Shown here: positions 40,712 through 49,736 of the stretch, in pieces
How the letters are laid out: each line of letters starts with the position of its first letter
Numbering within the stretch: the first letter of the stretch is position 1
DNA from: JAOUEA01 sp963821925
Lineage (GTDB): Bacteria; Actinomycetota; UBA4738; HRBIN12
Assembly (NCBI GenBank): GCA_963821925.1
Contig: CAWGFO010000001.1
Location: 744,001-808,000, forward strand
Direction: 5' to 3'
Length of the DNA: 64,000 bases
The notes under the pieces: model-generated
Told to the model about the DNA's origin: nothing
Databases searched by the model: none
Seen by the model: the letters and a program-made list of their open reading frames with translations, nothing else
Program-made: the position numbers and the translations under genes

Positions 40712-41827
40712 ATGGCAGGCGGAGAGGTCCAGCTCGTCGATCTGGTGAAGCGCTTCGGTGACTTCACCGCCGTCGCGGGCATCAATCTCGAGATGCCGTC
40801 CGGCGAGTTCTTCTCCCTGCTGGGCCCATCGGGATGCGGCAAGACGACGAGCCTGCGCATGATCGCCGGGTTCGAGCGACCCTCGGAGGGCCAGATCCTC
40901 CTCGACGGGGTCGACATGGCGCAGACCCCGCCCCACAAGCGGAACGTGAACACGGTGTTCCAGAACTACGCCCTGTTCCCGCACCTCTCGGTCGAGGAGA
41001 ACGTGGCCTTCGGCCTGAAGTACAAGAAGGCGACCAAGCAGGAGACGAAGGAGCGCGTGGGCAATGCGCTCGAGCTCGTGGCGCTGACGGGGTTCGGCCA
41101 CCGGCGACCCTCGCAGCTCTCGGGCGGCCAGCAACAGCGGGTCGCCCTGGCCCGCGCGCTGATCCTGAACCCGGCCGTGCTCCTCCTCGACGAGCCGCTC
41201 GGCGCACTCGACGCCAAGCTCCGCAAGCGTCTCCAGATCGAGCTGAAGGCGCTGCAAGAGGAGGTCGGCATCACGTTCATCTACGTGACCCACGATCAGG
41301 AAGAGGCCCTCACGATGTCCGACCGCATCGCGGTGATGTCGCAGGGCCGCGTCGAGCAGGTGGGCCCGCCCAAGGAGATCTACGAGGAGCCCGCCACGGC
41401 CTACGTCGCCGACTTCCTGGGCGTGTCGAACCTGATGGACGCGACGGCGTCGGGGACCGGTGAGGGCGGCTGCAAGGTCGCGCTCGGCGAGTTCGACCTG
41501 GTGGCCGGCCAAGGGGAGGCCGATACCGTCGGCGCGGCGAAGATCACGATCCGCCCCGAGCGCGTGGAGCTGCTGCCCCAGGGCACCACGGGCGAGAACC
41601 ACCTGCCCGCGATGGTCGAGCGTGTCGTGTACGTCGGCTCGGTGCTCCAGGTGATCCTCCACCTGGCCGCGGGACAGACGATCCAAGCGTGGCAGCAGAA
41701 CGAAGGGGGCGCGCTCCCGTACACCTCGGGAGCCGCGGTGACGGCGCACTTCCCGAAGGAGGCCCTGCGGGTGCTGCCCGACGCGGGGACGCCCGTGATC
41801 GCGAGCGGCGAGCTCGACGAGGAGTAG
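40712..41827 (+). CDS. potA: Spermidine/putrescine-type ABC transporter ATP-binding protein
   Basis: The 371-residue ATPase has Walker A GPSGCGKTT at 38-46, the signature LSGGQQQRVALARAL, Walker B LLLDEPLGALD and the switch His in YVTHDQEEA. A TOBE-type C-terminal domain follows from about residue 240, as in PotA. It powers uptake through the PotB/PotC permeases. Unlike the usual potABCD operon, it is encoded alone on the plus strand and converges with potC. A 16-bp palindrome upstream resembles one before potD and probably coordinates the two transcripts. Confidence 0.92.
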   Translation: MAGGEVQLVDLVKRFGDFTAVAGINLEMPSGEFFSLLGPSGCGKTTSLRMIAGFERPSEGQILLDGVDMAQTPPHKRNVNTVFQNYALFPHLSVEENVAFGLKYKKATKQETKERVGNALELVALTGFGHRRPSQLSGGQQQRVALARALILNPAVLLLDEPLGALDAKLRKRLQIELKALQEEVGITFIYVTHDQEEALTMSDRIAVMSQGRVEQVGPPKEIYEEPATAYVADFLGVSNLMDATASGTGEGGCKVALGEFDLVAGQGEADTVGAAKITIRPERVELLPQGTTGENHLPAMVERVVYVGSVLQVILHLAAGQTIQAWQQNEGGALPYTSGAAVTAHFPKEALRVLPDAGTPVIASGELDEE

Positions 41828-41839
41828 GGCGCCCCACCA

Positions 41840-41855
41840 CGAGCCGCCCGGCTCG
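41840..41855. terminator. Hairpin between convergent potA and potC
   Basis: CGAGCCG and CGGCTCG form a 7-bp perfect stem with a CC loop, 13 bases after potA and 19 before the potC stop, suitable for termination in both directions. Confidence 0.5.
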
Positions 41856-41873
41856 ACGACATCCCGTTCGGCG

Positions 41874-42794
41874 CTACAGCTGGGTGAAGCTCGCCATGTC
41901 GCCGGCGTCGCCCGTGTCCTTCGCGTACCGGCGGTAGATCAGGTAGCCGACGATGATCATCGCCATCGTCGCCAGCAGCATCACCGTGGCGGCCGCGTTC
42001 ACGGCGGGCGTGGGCGACGATCGTGCGGCCGAATAGATCTTGACCGAGAGCGGCTCGCTGTTCGCGGGACCCGACAGGTAGCGCACGATCACGAAGTCGT
42101 CGACGGAGTCCGCGAAGGTCACCGCGACGCTCGCGAGGATCGCGGGCGACAGCAGCGGCAGGAGCACGCGACGGATCGACTGGCCCGGCTTCGCGCCGAG
42201 ATCCATCGCGGCCTCCTCGTATTCGGGGCCGATCGACAGTAATCGTGCGCGCACGATGATCACCGGGTACGACATCTGGAAGGTCGCGAGCCCGAGGATC
42301 TGTGCGGGCGTCCCGAGCGGCACCAGGTTCTTCAGCATGTTCGTGAAGAGCAGGAACAGCGAGACACCGAGGATCATCTCCGGCACCACGAAGGAGAGCA
42401 GCATCACGAAGTTCGCCGGGCGCGCCGGGCGGCCGTGCCAGCGGTCGATGCCGATCGCGAAGGCCGTGCCGAGCGGGACCGCGATCAGCACGGTGATGAA
42501 CGAGAGCCGGAAGGTCTGCAGCATCGCGGTGCGGAGGCTCGGGTCGTGGAAGAGCGAGTCGAACGGGTCGCCCGTCCACCACCGCATCGAGAAGCCCTGC
42601 CACGTGCTGCGGGAGCGCCCCGCGTTGAAGGAGAAGATCACGGCGATCACCACGGGGATCAGCGACCAGAGCAGGTAGCCGATCGTGACGGCCTGCAGGA
42701 CCCGCGGCTTGCGCCACGGGTTCTTCCGCCACCGGGTGAGCCACGAGCCTGCGTCGGCCGAGGTGCTCGTCGAGGTGAGGACGGCGTCACTCAT
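41874..42794 (-). CDS. potC: Polyamine-type ABC transporter permease PotC
   Basis: The 306-residue integral membrane protein has six hydrophobic segments and the permease-ATPase coupling loop EEAAMDLGAKPGQSIRRVLLPLL typical of binding-protein-dependent inner-membrane components. Its order after potB and its N-terminal region match PotC. The ATG overlaps the potB stop by four bases. It completes the membrane channel for the PotA ATPase encoded on the opposite strand. Confidence 0.9.
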   Translation of the reverse strand: MSDAVLTSTSTSADAGSWLTRWRKNPWRKPRVLQAVTIGYLLWSLIPVVIAVIFSFNAGRSRSTWQGFSMRWWTGDPFDSLFHDPSLRTAMLQTFRLSFITVLIAVPLGTAFAIGIDRWHGRPARPANFVMLLSFVVPEMILGVSLFLLFTNMLKNLVPLGTPAQILGLATFQMSYPVIIVRARLLSIGPEYEEAAMDLGAKPGQSIRRVLLPLLSPAILASVAVTFADSVDDFVIVRYLSGPANSEPLSVKIYSAARSSPTPAVNAAATVMLLATMAMIIVGYLIYRRYAKDTGDAGDMASFTQL

Positions 42795-43753
42795 GCGTTC
42801 TCCGAAGCGCGTCGGGTCTCGCGCAGGTAGTAGAGCATCGGGATGATCACGATCACCATCAGGATCAGCACGAGCGAGCCGGCCTCCGGGCCCTGCCCGG
42901 CCTGCCCCACCGAGCCGTCGATCAGGTTGCCGTACATCGACGTGCGGGTCGAGCCGAGCAGGTTGTTCGTGTAGTAGTCGCCGAGCATGGGGAGACTCAC
43001 GATCACCAGTCCCGCGAGGATCGCCGGCTTCGACAGCGGCAGGGTCACGCGGCGGAACGTCTGCGACGGGCTCGCGCCGAGGTCACGGCCGGCCTCCAGG
43101 AGGTTCTGGTTGATCCGGTCGAGCGATCCGAACAGCGGCAGGATCATGAACGGGATGTAGCCGTACACGAGGCCTAGCACGACCGTGATCCCCTTGCCCG
43201 AGAGCCACAGCACCGGTTGGCTCACGATGCCGAGCGCCATGAGGATGTCGTTGATGTAGCCGTCGGGCTGCAGGAGCGACTGCCACGCGTAGATCCGCAT
43301 CAGGTAGCTGATCCAGAAGGGCGCCACCAGGAGCACGAGGATCAGCACCCGGTACCTCCCTGCGTAACGCGCCGCGTAGTACGCGACCGCGTACCCGATC
43401 ACGAGGCAGATCAGGCTCGCGACGAACACGTACTCGAACGTCCTGATCAGCGGCGGTTGATAGACGGCGGGCGCGACGTAGAACTTCTCGAGCGTCGTCT
43501 GGAAGGTCGCGAAGCTCCACCACCACGGCTGATAGACGGGGAGCGGGGTCCGGAACAGGGGGTCGACGGTGCCGAAGGCCACGGCCAGCACCGTGTAGAA
43601 GGGCAGGAGGAACAGGACGATCATCCAGATCGTGCCGGGGCCGGTGAACGACGGCCAATACCACCGCGGGTACCACGCCCCGGAGACCACGTCGGAGCTC
43701 TTGGTGTGCCTGGCCTTCCGCTCGGGCTCGGTCGTCGGGGTCGTCGTCTCCAC
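42791..43753 (-). CDS. potB: Polyamine-type ABC transporter permease PotB
   Basis: The permease has six hydrophobic segments and the coupling motif LEAGRDLGASPSQTFRRVTLPL. An extended first loop containing several Trp and Tyr residues (GAWYPRWYWP) precedes the first helix. I chose the GTG at 43753, six bases after the potD stop, giving 320 residues; longer starts would overlap potD. With potC it forms the transmembrane pathway of the Pot-type importer. Confidence 0.88.
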   Translation of the reverse strand: METTTPTTEPERKARHTKSSDVVSGAWYPRWYWPSFTGPGTIWMIVLFLLPFYTVLAVAFGTVDPLFRTPLPVYQPWWWSFATFQTTLEKFYVAPAVYQPPLIRTFEYVFVASLICLVIGYAVAYYAARYAGRYRVLILVLLVAPFWISYLMRIYAWQSLLQPDGYINDILMALGIVSQPVLWLSGKGITVVLGLVYGYIPFMILPLFGSLDRINQNLLEAGRDLGASPSQTFRRVTLPLSKPAILAGLVIVSLPMLGDYYTNNLLGSTRTSMYGNLIDGSVGQAGQGPEAGSLVLILMVIVIIPMLYYLRETRRASENA

Positions 43754-43758
43754 CCGGA

Positions 43759-45033
43759 CTAGCTGCTCCCGCCCGCCTGGATCTCGTTCCAGGCGTCGAG
43801 CCACTTCTGGTCGACCTCGGCCGAGAGCTCACCCTGGATCAGGCCCTTCGTGAACATCTCCTCCGTGACGACGGCATTGTCGAGCGCCGCCGGGATCACC
43901 TTGTCGGAGATCAGCTTGTCGGGATCGATCGAGGTGAAGGGTGGCTGATACCCGTTCCAGCTCGCGAAGTTCTCGTAGCCGTACGTCTCGTCGAGGAAGA
44001 AGTTCAGGAATTCGTGCGCGAGGCGCGGGCTCTGCGCGGTGGTCGGTACCACGATGCAGTCGTTGCCGATCAGGCCGACCTTGTCGTCGGGGTACCAGTA
44101 CCCGAGGACGTCCTCGGAAGTGCCCTTCGGCAGATACCACTTCGCGCCCACGATGTCGCCGGACCAGGCCTGCGACACGGTGAACTCGCCTTCGGGGAGC
44201 TTGGCGAAGGTGCCGTTGATCGTGAGGCGGCCGTCGTAGTCGTTCAGGAGCTGCATGATCGCGTCCTTCGCAGCGGTGATCGCGGCGTCGTCGCCGGTGT
44301 TCGGATCCATGTTCCCGTTGCGGACCAAGGACATCCCGATCGCGTCGCGGTACGAGTCGTAGTAGCTGATCTCGCCCGAGTAGTCGGCGCTCCAGAGGAG
44401 GTCGTACCCCTTCTGGTCGGCGAGCGAGTCCTCGACGCGGTCGCGCCGATAGGCGACGCCGGTCGTGTAGATCGTGTACGGGACGGTGTACTGCCAGCCC
44501 GTGTCGTACCAGGGCCCGGGATCGGAGAACGACGGCCAGACGTTGCTCTCCATGTTGGGGATCAGCGCGTGCTGGAGCGGCTGCAACAGGTCCTTCTCGA
44601 CGAGGCGCGAGATGTAGTCCGTCGTCGGGAAGAACACGTCGGGCTTCACCTGTCCGGAGACGAGCTTCTGGATCCCCTCCTCCATGTTGTTGAAGGTGGT
44701 CCACTCGATCGTGACGCCGAACTTGTCCTCGAAGTCCTTGAGGACCTTCTTGTACATGTAGGCGTCCCAGTTGTAGACCTGGAGCGTCGCCCCGGCCTCG
44801 ATCGGCGTGTCCGCCGGGATCGGCTCACCGTTGAGTGGCAGCGTCACGGGGTTGTCGGGCCGGGCGAGGACCCGTTCGCCTCCGGCGCTGCCACTCCCGC
44901 CGCTCGACGTCGTGCCCGGCTTCGAGCAGGCGGCGAGGATCGCGCTCATGGTCGGCAAGGCGATCGCCGCACCTCCCGCCCTCCGCATGAACTGCCGGCG
45001 GCTCCAGCGATGCTCCATCGGGTGCCTGATCAT
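43759..45033 (-). CDS. potD: Polyamine-binding lipoprotein PotD
   Basis: The 424-residue protein has a Tat-type start (SRRQFMRRAGG, with the twin Arg at 12-13) and a lipobox at Cys36. The mature part is a PotD/PotF-like binding protein with LQVYNWDAYM, KPDVFFPTTDYI, YTVPYTIYTTGVAY and FTVSQAWSGDIV. It binds spermidine, putrescine or a related amine and delivers it to PotBC. The ATG at 45033 has an excellent GGGGAGGAACGC ribosome site. It heads the potDBC operon. A palindrome similar to that before potA lies 29 bases upstream. The product of 35700-36953 is a second, orphan member. Confidence 0.9.
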   Translation of the reverse strand: MIRHPMEHRWSRRQFMRRAGGAAIALPTMSAILAACSKPGTTSSGGSGSAGGERVLARPDNPVTLPLNGEPIPADTPIEAGATLQVYNWDAYMYKKVLKDFEDKFGVTIEWTTFNNMEEGIQKLVSGQVKPDVFFPTTDYISRLVEKDLLQPLQHALIPNMESNVWPSFSDPGPWYDTGWQYTVPYTIYTTGVAYRRDRVEDSLADQKGYDLLWSADYSGEISYYDSYRDAIGMSLVRNGNMDPNTGDDAAITAAKDAIMQLLNDYDGRLTINGTFAKLPEGEFTVSQAWSGDIVGAKWYLPKGTSEDVLGYWYPDDKVGLIGNDCIVVPTTAQSPRLAHEFLNFFLDETYGYENFASWNGYQPPFTSIDPDKLISDKVIPAALDNAVVTEEMFTKGLIQGELSAEVDQKWLDAWNEIQAGGSS

Positions 45034-45061
45034 GCGTTCCTCCCCTTCATCGCGCCCGGGC

Positions 45062-45077
45062 TTGAGCGACCGTTCAA
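45062..45077. promoter_or_regulatory. Polyamine-regulon operator candidate, site 2
   Basis: TTGAGCGACCGTTCAA, a palindrome with a few mismatches, lies upstream of potD. Its reverse complement matches the potA site at 13 of 16 bases. Confidence 0.55.
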
Positions 45078-45139
45078 TCGTCGATGGCGCTGAGTACCAT
45101 AGGCGGCACGTGCTACGCAAGCCACGGGCTGGCACCCTC

Positions 45140-45155
45140 CGAACTGACTAGTTCG
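45140..45155. promoter_or_regulatory. Palindrome CGAACT-GACT-AGTTCG between potD and the HAD gene
   Basis: A perfect 6-bp inverted repeat with a four-base centre lies in the 200-base divergent gap, 79 bases before the HAD start. It differs from the polyamine palindrome and may be a separate operator or a small hairpin. Confidence 0.35.
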
Positions 45156-45233
45156 AAAGGCCGTCTCAACGATGGATACGCAGCCGAGGGTCATCATGGC
45201 TGGCGCCGGATCTCCCGATCGCGCGCGGCCGCG

Positions 45234-45850
45234 ATGACGCCCCGCGTCGACACGGTCGTGTGGGACCTCGGCGCCGTCGTGATCGACTGGGATCCCCGAT
45301 ACCTCTACCGGCAGTTGCTGCCCGACGACGCCGCGGTCGAGGCGTTCCTGGGTGAGGTGTGCACGCCGGCCTGGCATCACCGTCACGACGAGGGCCGCCC
45401 GGTCGCCGAGGGGGTCGCCGAGCTCGTCGAGGCGCACCCGGACCACGCGACGCTGATCCGTGCGTACCTGGACCGATGGGACGAGATGTTCGCGGGTGAG
45501 ATCGAGGGATCCGTCGCGCTGATGGAATCCCTGGACGCCGTGGGTGTCCCGCAGTACGGGCTCACGAACTGGCCGGCCGAGATGTTCCCGCGGGCGCTCG
45601 CCCGGTTCCCCTCGCTCGCGTCCTCCGCGGCGTGGTGATCTCGGGTGAGGAAGGCGTGGCCAAGCCGTCGCCCGAGGTGTTCCGGCGGCTGCTCGATCGC
45701 TTCGGGCTGGACGTCTCGACCTGCCTGTTCGTCGACGACTCGCCGCGCAACGTCGAGGCCGCCGCTGCGCTCGGCTTCGCGGTCGAGCGGTTCACGACCC
45801 CCGCGGCGTTCCGCGCCCGTCTCGTGGAGGAGGGCCTGCTGCCGGGCTGA
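45234..45850 (+). pseudogene. HAD-type hydrolase split by a frameshift
   Basis: The first 129 residues, from ATG 45234, contain HAD motif I as VVWDLGAVVIDWDP, a helical cap and motif II in GLTNWPAEMF. The frame then ends prematurely at 45638. In the frame one step away, from about 45623, translation continues as LRGVVISGEEGVAKPSPEVF, with the motif III Lys and the motif IV DDSPRNVEAA, to 45850. Restoring one missing base near 45621 would give one protein of about 205 residues of normal HAD-IA form. It is either a recent pseudogene or a sequence error. Related enzymes are small-molecule phosphatases or dehalogenases. Confidence 0.8.
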
Positions 45851-45928
45851 CGCCGACCGGGGGACGGTTGTTAGCATCCCGGCCACCTCTCGCCGCAGCC
45901 GGCGACCGACCAAGGAAGAGGGATACCC

Positions 45929-46765
45929 GTGAGTGAGGCAACCGCCGCCGTCGAGTCCGTCGTGCTGGTCGAAGATCTCGGTCCCGTGCGCCGCCTGACG
46001 ATGAACCGGCCGAAGGCGCTGAACGCGCTGAACGGCGACCTGATCGACGGTCTCTCGGAGGCGATCCGCGCCGCCGGGAACGACCCCGCCGTCTCGGTCG
46101 TGATCCTGCGAGGCGCCGGCCGGGCGTTCTGCGCCGGCTACGACCTGAACGAGGACGCGTCGGCGGGCGCGCACGACGCTCGCCACTGGCACGAAGAGCT
46201 CACGGCCTCCACCGAGAAGATGCTCGAGTTCACCGACTGCCCCAAGCCCACGATCGCGCAGGTCCACTCGTACTGCCTGGCCGGGGGGACCGACCTGATG
46301 CTCGCGTGCGACCTGGCGGTGGCCGCCGATGACTCGTTCTTCGGCTACGTCGACATCCGCTTCGGCTCGGGCGTGGTTTCGATGTTCCTGCCGTGGGTGG
46401 TGGGCGTGCGCAAGGCCAAGGAGCTGCTCTTCACCGGCGAGGACCGGATCCCGGCCGACGAGGCGCTGCGGATCGGCATGGTGAACCGCGTCGTGCCCCG
46501 GGATGACCTGGACGACGCGACGCTCGCACTGGCGAACGAGATCGCCAAGAACGAGGCGTTCGTGATCCAGACGACGAAGCGCGCGGTGAACCGGGCCTGG
46601 GACGTCGCCGGGTTCCGCGCGGCCCTGGCCGCCAACACCGAGCTCGACGTGATGATCGAGACCGCGAACCTTCCGGCGCGCGACGAGTTCCGCACGATCA
46701 CGAACGAGCAGGGCCTCAAGGCCGCGATCGCGTGGCGCGACGAGCAGTTCCGGGGCGGGGAGTGA
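45929..46765 (+). CDS. Enoyl-CoA hydratase/isomerase (crotonase) family protein
   Basis: The 278-residue protein has the crotonase pattern: MNRPKALNALNGDLI near the start, the oxyanion-hole segments RGAGRAFCAGYDL and CLAGGTDLMLACDLAVA, and a C-terminal helical region. Crotonases hydrate or isomerise acyl-CoA thioesters. The glutamates of classical hydratase are not clearly aligned by eye, so the exact reaction is open. The GTG at 45929 follows AGGAAGAGGG. Its stop overlaps the GTG of the acyl-CoA synthetase by four bases, and the EamA gene is coupled in the same way, so these three genes form an operon. Confidence 0.88.
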   Translation: MSEATAAVESVVLVEDLGPVRRLTMNRPKALNALNGDLIDGLSEAIRAAGNDPAVSVVILRGAGRAFCAGYDLNEDASAGAHDARHWHEELTASTEKMLEFTDCPKPTIAQVHSYCLAGGTDLMLACDLAVAADDSFFGYVDIRFGSGVVSMFLPWVVGVRKAKELLFTGEDRIPADEALRIGMVNRVVPRDDLDDATLALANEIAKNEAFVIQTTKRAVNRAWDVAGFRAALAANTELDVMIETANLPARDEFRTITNEQGLKAAIAWRDEQFRGGE

Positions 46766-48867
46766 GCCGCCGCCGCGACCTGCGGCCGCTGCTGGCGCCG
46801 CGCTCGATCGCGATCGTCGGCGCGTCGGAATCGCCCGACTCGTGGGCGCCCGAGATCGAGCGATCCCTGCGGCACCTGGGCTACGAGGGCGCGCTGTATC
46901 CGATCAACCCGAAGTACGACGAGGTCTGGGGACGACCCTGCCTGAAGGCGATCGGCGAGCTGCCGCGCGGCGTCGACCTCGTGGTGTTCGTGGTGCCCGC
47001 CCGCGTGGTCGTGCGCATGATCGACGACTGTGGCGCCGTGGGTGTGAAGGCGATCATGGTCGTGTCCTCCGGCTTCGCCGAAGCGGGCGAGGAGGGCCGC
47101 GCGCTCCAGGAGGAGCTGCGGGCGGCCGCCGAGCGCACCGGGATCCCGGTGCTGGGGCCCAACGTCGAGGGCTTCGTGAACTACGTCGACCGCGTGGCGC
47201 CCTACGGGACGACGCCGCCCCCGAACCCGCTCCCGGGCACGATCAGCGTGATCTCGCAGTCGGGCACCGTCGCGTGGGCGATGAGCCAGCTCGCCTCGGA
47301 TCGTGGGGTGGGACTGCGGATCATCCTGGGGGTGGGGAACGAGGCGGTGCTCGGGCTCGGCGACCTGTTCGAGTGGGCGGCCCACGACCCGCGCACGAAG
47401 GTCGTGACGAGCTACATCGAGACGATGCGCGACGTCGACCGGATCGGTGAGGGACTGGAAGCGCTCCGCCGCGCGAGGAAGCCCGTCCTGATCTGCGCGC
47501 CCGAAGGCCGCAGCGAGGCCGCCCGCCGCTCGATCGTCGCGCATACCGGGGCGCTGGCTGGGAACACGGGGCTGCGCGACGCATGGCTGAAGGGCCACGG
47601 CGTCGTGCTCGTGGACGACCCGGTCACGATGTTCGAGGCGGCGCTGCTCCTCTCGCACGTGAAGAGGCTCCGCACGCCCGGCGTCGCGGCGGCGCTCCAG
47701 TCGGGGGGAGCCTGCACCCTCTTCGCCGAGGCCGCGGGCGGGGTCGGGCTCTCCCTGCCCGAGTTCGCGCCCGCCACGAAGCGCCGCCTGAAGAAGGCGC
47801 TGCCGCACTTCGCCTCGCAGAACAACCCGCTCGACGTGACGGGTCAGGCCGCGGTCGAGACCGATATGTACTGCGGCGCGCTCGAGGCGCTGGCGAACGA
47901 TCCGAGCGTCGGCCTGATCGCGTTCGATGCCTTCCCGCCGAGGATCGAGGGCGAGACCCCGTGGGCCGACCCGGTCCTGAAGAAGGCCGTCGAGCTGCAG
48001 AAGACGACCGGCGTCGCGTTCGCGAGCGTCGCGATGAGCCCGCTCGCCTACGGCTCGGAGGCGGTCGCCTTCACGCGCCGGTGGAAGCAGCTGCCGTTCC
48101 TGCAGGGGCACCGGGCGGCGAGCGGCGCGATCGCGGCGTTGACCCGGTTCCGGTCGTCGAACGCGCGCGCGATCGCCACCCTCCCCGCGCACCCGAACCG
48201 CGCGAAGGCCGTCCGGGTGCTGAGGGGTCTGTCGGGTCCGGTCGACGAGGCCACGGGCGCCAGGCTCCTCGAGCTGTACGGGGTGTGCCGTCCGAAGGAA
48301 TCGACGGTCGCGACCCCGGAGCAGGCGGCCGCGTTCGCGCGCACCGTCGGGTTCCCGGTGGCGGTCAAGGCGCTCGCGCCCGAGCTGCCGCACAAGGCGA
48401 AGCTCGGCGGTGTGCGGCTCGGGCTCACGAACCCCACCGACGTGGAGGTGGCCGCCGCCGAGGTGCTCGAGGCCGCGCGTCGAGCCGGCGCCGCGGCGCC
48501 CAAGGTGCTCGTACAGGAGATGGTGACGGGCACCGAGCTGCTCGTCGGAGCCGTGATCGACGACCGCTTCGGGGCGCTGATCACGGTGCGGCCGGGCGGC
48601 GCCCTCGCCGAGGCGGGCGAGGCCGTCTTCGTGCCGTGCCCCCTCACCCCGAAGCAGGCCCTCGACTACCTCACCGAGCAGGCGCCCCGCTGTGGGCTCG
48701 ATCCGAACCACCACGACGTGAAGGCCGCGGCCCGTGCGGTCGAGGGCCTGGCGCGCGCCGCGCACGACCTGCGCCACCGACTGACGTCGCTCGAGGCCAA
48801 CCCGCTGCTCGTCGACGAGCGAGGCGCGGTCGCGGTCGACGCGCTCGCGGAAGCCCGGCCCGCGTGA
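46762..48867 (+). CDS. ADP-forming acyl-CoA (acetate-CoA) synthetase, fused alpha-beta
   Basis: The 701-residue protein joins the alpha part, with a CoA-binding Rossmann domain (SIAIVGASESP), two ligase-CoA domains and the phospho-His region IVAHTGALAG, to the beta part, an ATP-grasp domain from about residue 500 (VAVKALAPELPHKAKLGGV). Such enzymes interconvert acyl-CoA and ADP with acid, CoA and ATP through a phosphohistidine. The organic acid is unknown; coupling with the crotonase upstream suggests a short or branched acyl-CoA. The GTG at 46762 overlaps the previous stop and the 3' end overlaps the EamA gene, both as GTGA. Confidence 0.88.
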   Translation: MSRRRDLRPLLAPRSIAIVGASESPDSWAPEIERSLRHLGYEGALYPINPKYDEVWGRPCLKAIGELPRGVDLVVFVVPARVVVRMIDDCGAVGVKAIMVVSSGFAEAGEEGRALQEELRAAAERTGIPVLGPNVEGFVNYVDRVAPYGTTPPPNPLPGTISVISQSGTVAWAMSQLASDRGVGLRIILGVGNEAVLGLGDLFEWAAHDPRTKVVTSYIETMRDVDRIGEGLEALRRARKPVLICAPEGRSEAARRSIVAHTGALAGNTGLRDAWLKGHGVVLVDDPVTMFEAALLLSHVKRLRTPGVAAALQSGGACTLFAEAAGGVGLSLPEFAPATKRRLKKALPHFASQNNPLDVTGQAAVETDMYCGALEALANDPSVGLIAFDAFPPRIEGETPWADPVLKKAVELQKTTGVAFASVAMSPLAYGSEAVAFTRRWKQLPFLQGHRAASGAIAALTRFRSSNARAIATLPAHPNRAKAVRVLRGLSGPVDEATGARLLELYGVCRPKESTVATPEQAAAFARTVGFPVAVKALAPELPHKAKLGGVRLGLTNPTDVEVAAAEVLEAARRAGAAAPKVLVQEMVTGTELLVGAVIDDRFGALITVRPGGALAEAGEAVFVPCPLTPKQALDYLTEQAPRCGLDPNHHDVKAAARAVEGLARAAHDLRHRLTSLEANPLLVDERGAVAVDALAEARPA

Positions 48868-49712
48868 TCTTCGGGCTCTCGGCCGCACTCGGCTGGGGCC
48901 TCGCGGACTTCGGCGGCGCGGTCTCGGGCCGCCGGATCGGCAGCCTGCCGACGGTCCTGATCGCGCAGGGCCTGAGCGCCCTCGTGATGACGGTGCTGTT
49001 GTTCGCCGGCGGGCACGACCCGGGCGTGATGTCCGCGTACCTGCTCCTGCTACTCGCGAACGGGCTCGCGTCGGCCGGGGCGTACGTGAGCCACTACCAC
49101 GCGCTCGAGCTGGGACCGGTGGCCGTCGTGTCGCCGATCGGGGCGACCTACGCGGTGGTGGGCGTGACCCTGGCCGTCGTGTTCCTGGGGGAGCGTCCCG
49201 GGCCGATCACGCTCGCGGGCGGGCTCGTCACGGTGGTCGGCGTGATGCTCACCTCGACCGACCTGAAGAAGCTGCGGGAGGGCACGCATACCCGGCCACC
49301 CGGGCTCCCGTGGGCGATCGTGTCCGCGGTGCTGTTCGGGATCGGAGGGTTCCTCCTGGGGTACTTCGCGCAGGAGGTCGGCTGGGTCACGGGGCTGTGG
49401 GCGTCGCGGTGCGTGCAACTGGTCGCGTTCACGATCCTCGCGCTCTCCCAGCGGCATCGTTTCGGGCGTGTGGGGTTGCACGGTGGACTGCTGATGGCGC
49501 TGGGGGTGGGCGCCGCCGACCTCCTCGGGGTGATCTCGTTCTCCTACGGCGCCGCGCAGGGGTTCGTGTCGGTGGTGCTGATCGCGTCGGCCGTGTTCCC
49601 GTTGATCGCGGTCGTGCTCTCGGTGGGGTTGCTGCACGAGCGGCCGGCCGTGAACCAGTACGTCGGGATCGCGCTCACGGTGCTCGGGCTCGTCGTGCTC
49701 GGTCTCGGCTGA
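48864..49712 (+). CDS. EamA/DMT family transporter
   Basis: The 282-residue protein has ten hydrophobic segments arranged as two EamA repeats. The first ends with VVSPIGATYAVVGVTLAVVFLGERP and the second with VLSVGLLHERPAVNQYVGIALT, the typical drug/metabolite transporter signature. The substrate is unknown; members export amino acids or other metabolites. The GTG at 48864 overlaps the synthetase stop by four bases, so it is the last gene of the crotonase operon. A hairpin follows. Confidence 0.87.
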   Translation: MIFGLSAALGWGLADFGGAVSGRRIGSLPTVLIAQGLSALVMTVLLFAGGHDPGVMSAYLLLLLANGLASAGAYVSHYHALELGPVAVVSPIGATYAVVGVTLAVVFLGERPGPITLAGGLVTVVGVMLTSTDLKKLREGTHTRPPGLPWAIVSAVLFGIGGFLLGYFAQEVGWVTGLWASRCVQLVAFTILALSQRHRFGRVGLHGGLLMALGVGAADLLGVISFSYGAAQGFVSVVLIASAVFPLIAVVLSVGLLHERPAVNQYVGIALTVLGLVVLGLG

Positions 49713-49719
49713 GCGTTTC

Positions 49720-49736
49720 GGCCGAGCCGTTCGGCC
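49720..49736. terminator. Hairpin between EamA and betA
   Basis: GGCCGA and TCGGCC form a 6-bp perfect stem with a five-base loop in the 24-base gap between the convergent stops of the EamA and choline dehydrogenase genes. Confidence 0.45.

Noticed and set aside
45034..45233. Possible tRNA or small RNA in the largest operon gap near potD
   Set aside because: I found no cloverleaf or CCA-like end. The gap is explained by divergent promoters and two palindromes.
46345..48888. Long open frame on the minus strand (847 codons) opposite the acyl-CoA synthetase
   Set aside because: The composition is a low-complexity Arg/Gly/His shadow and the opposite strand encodes a complete, well-conserved enzyme.
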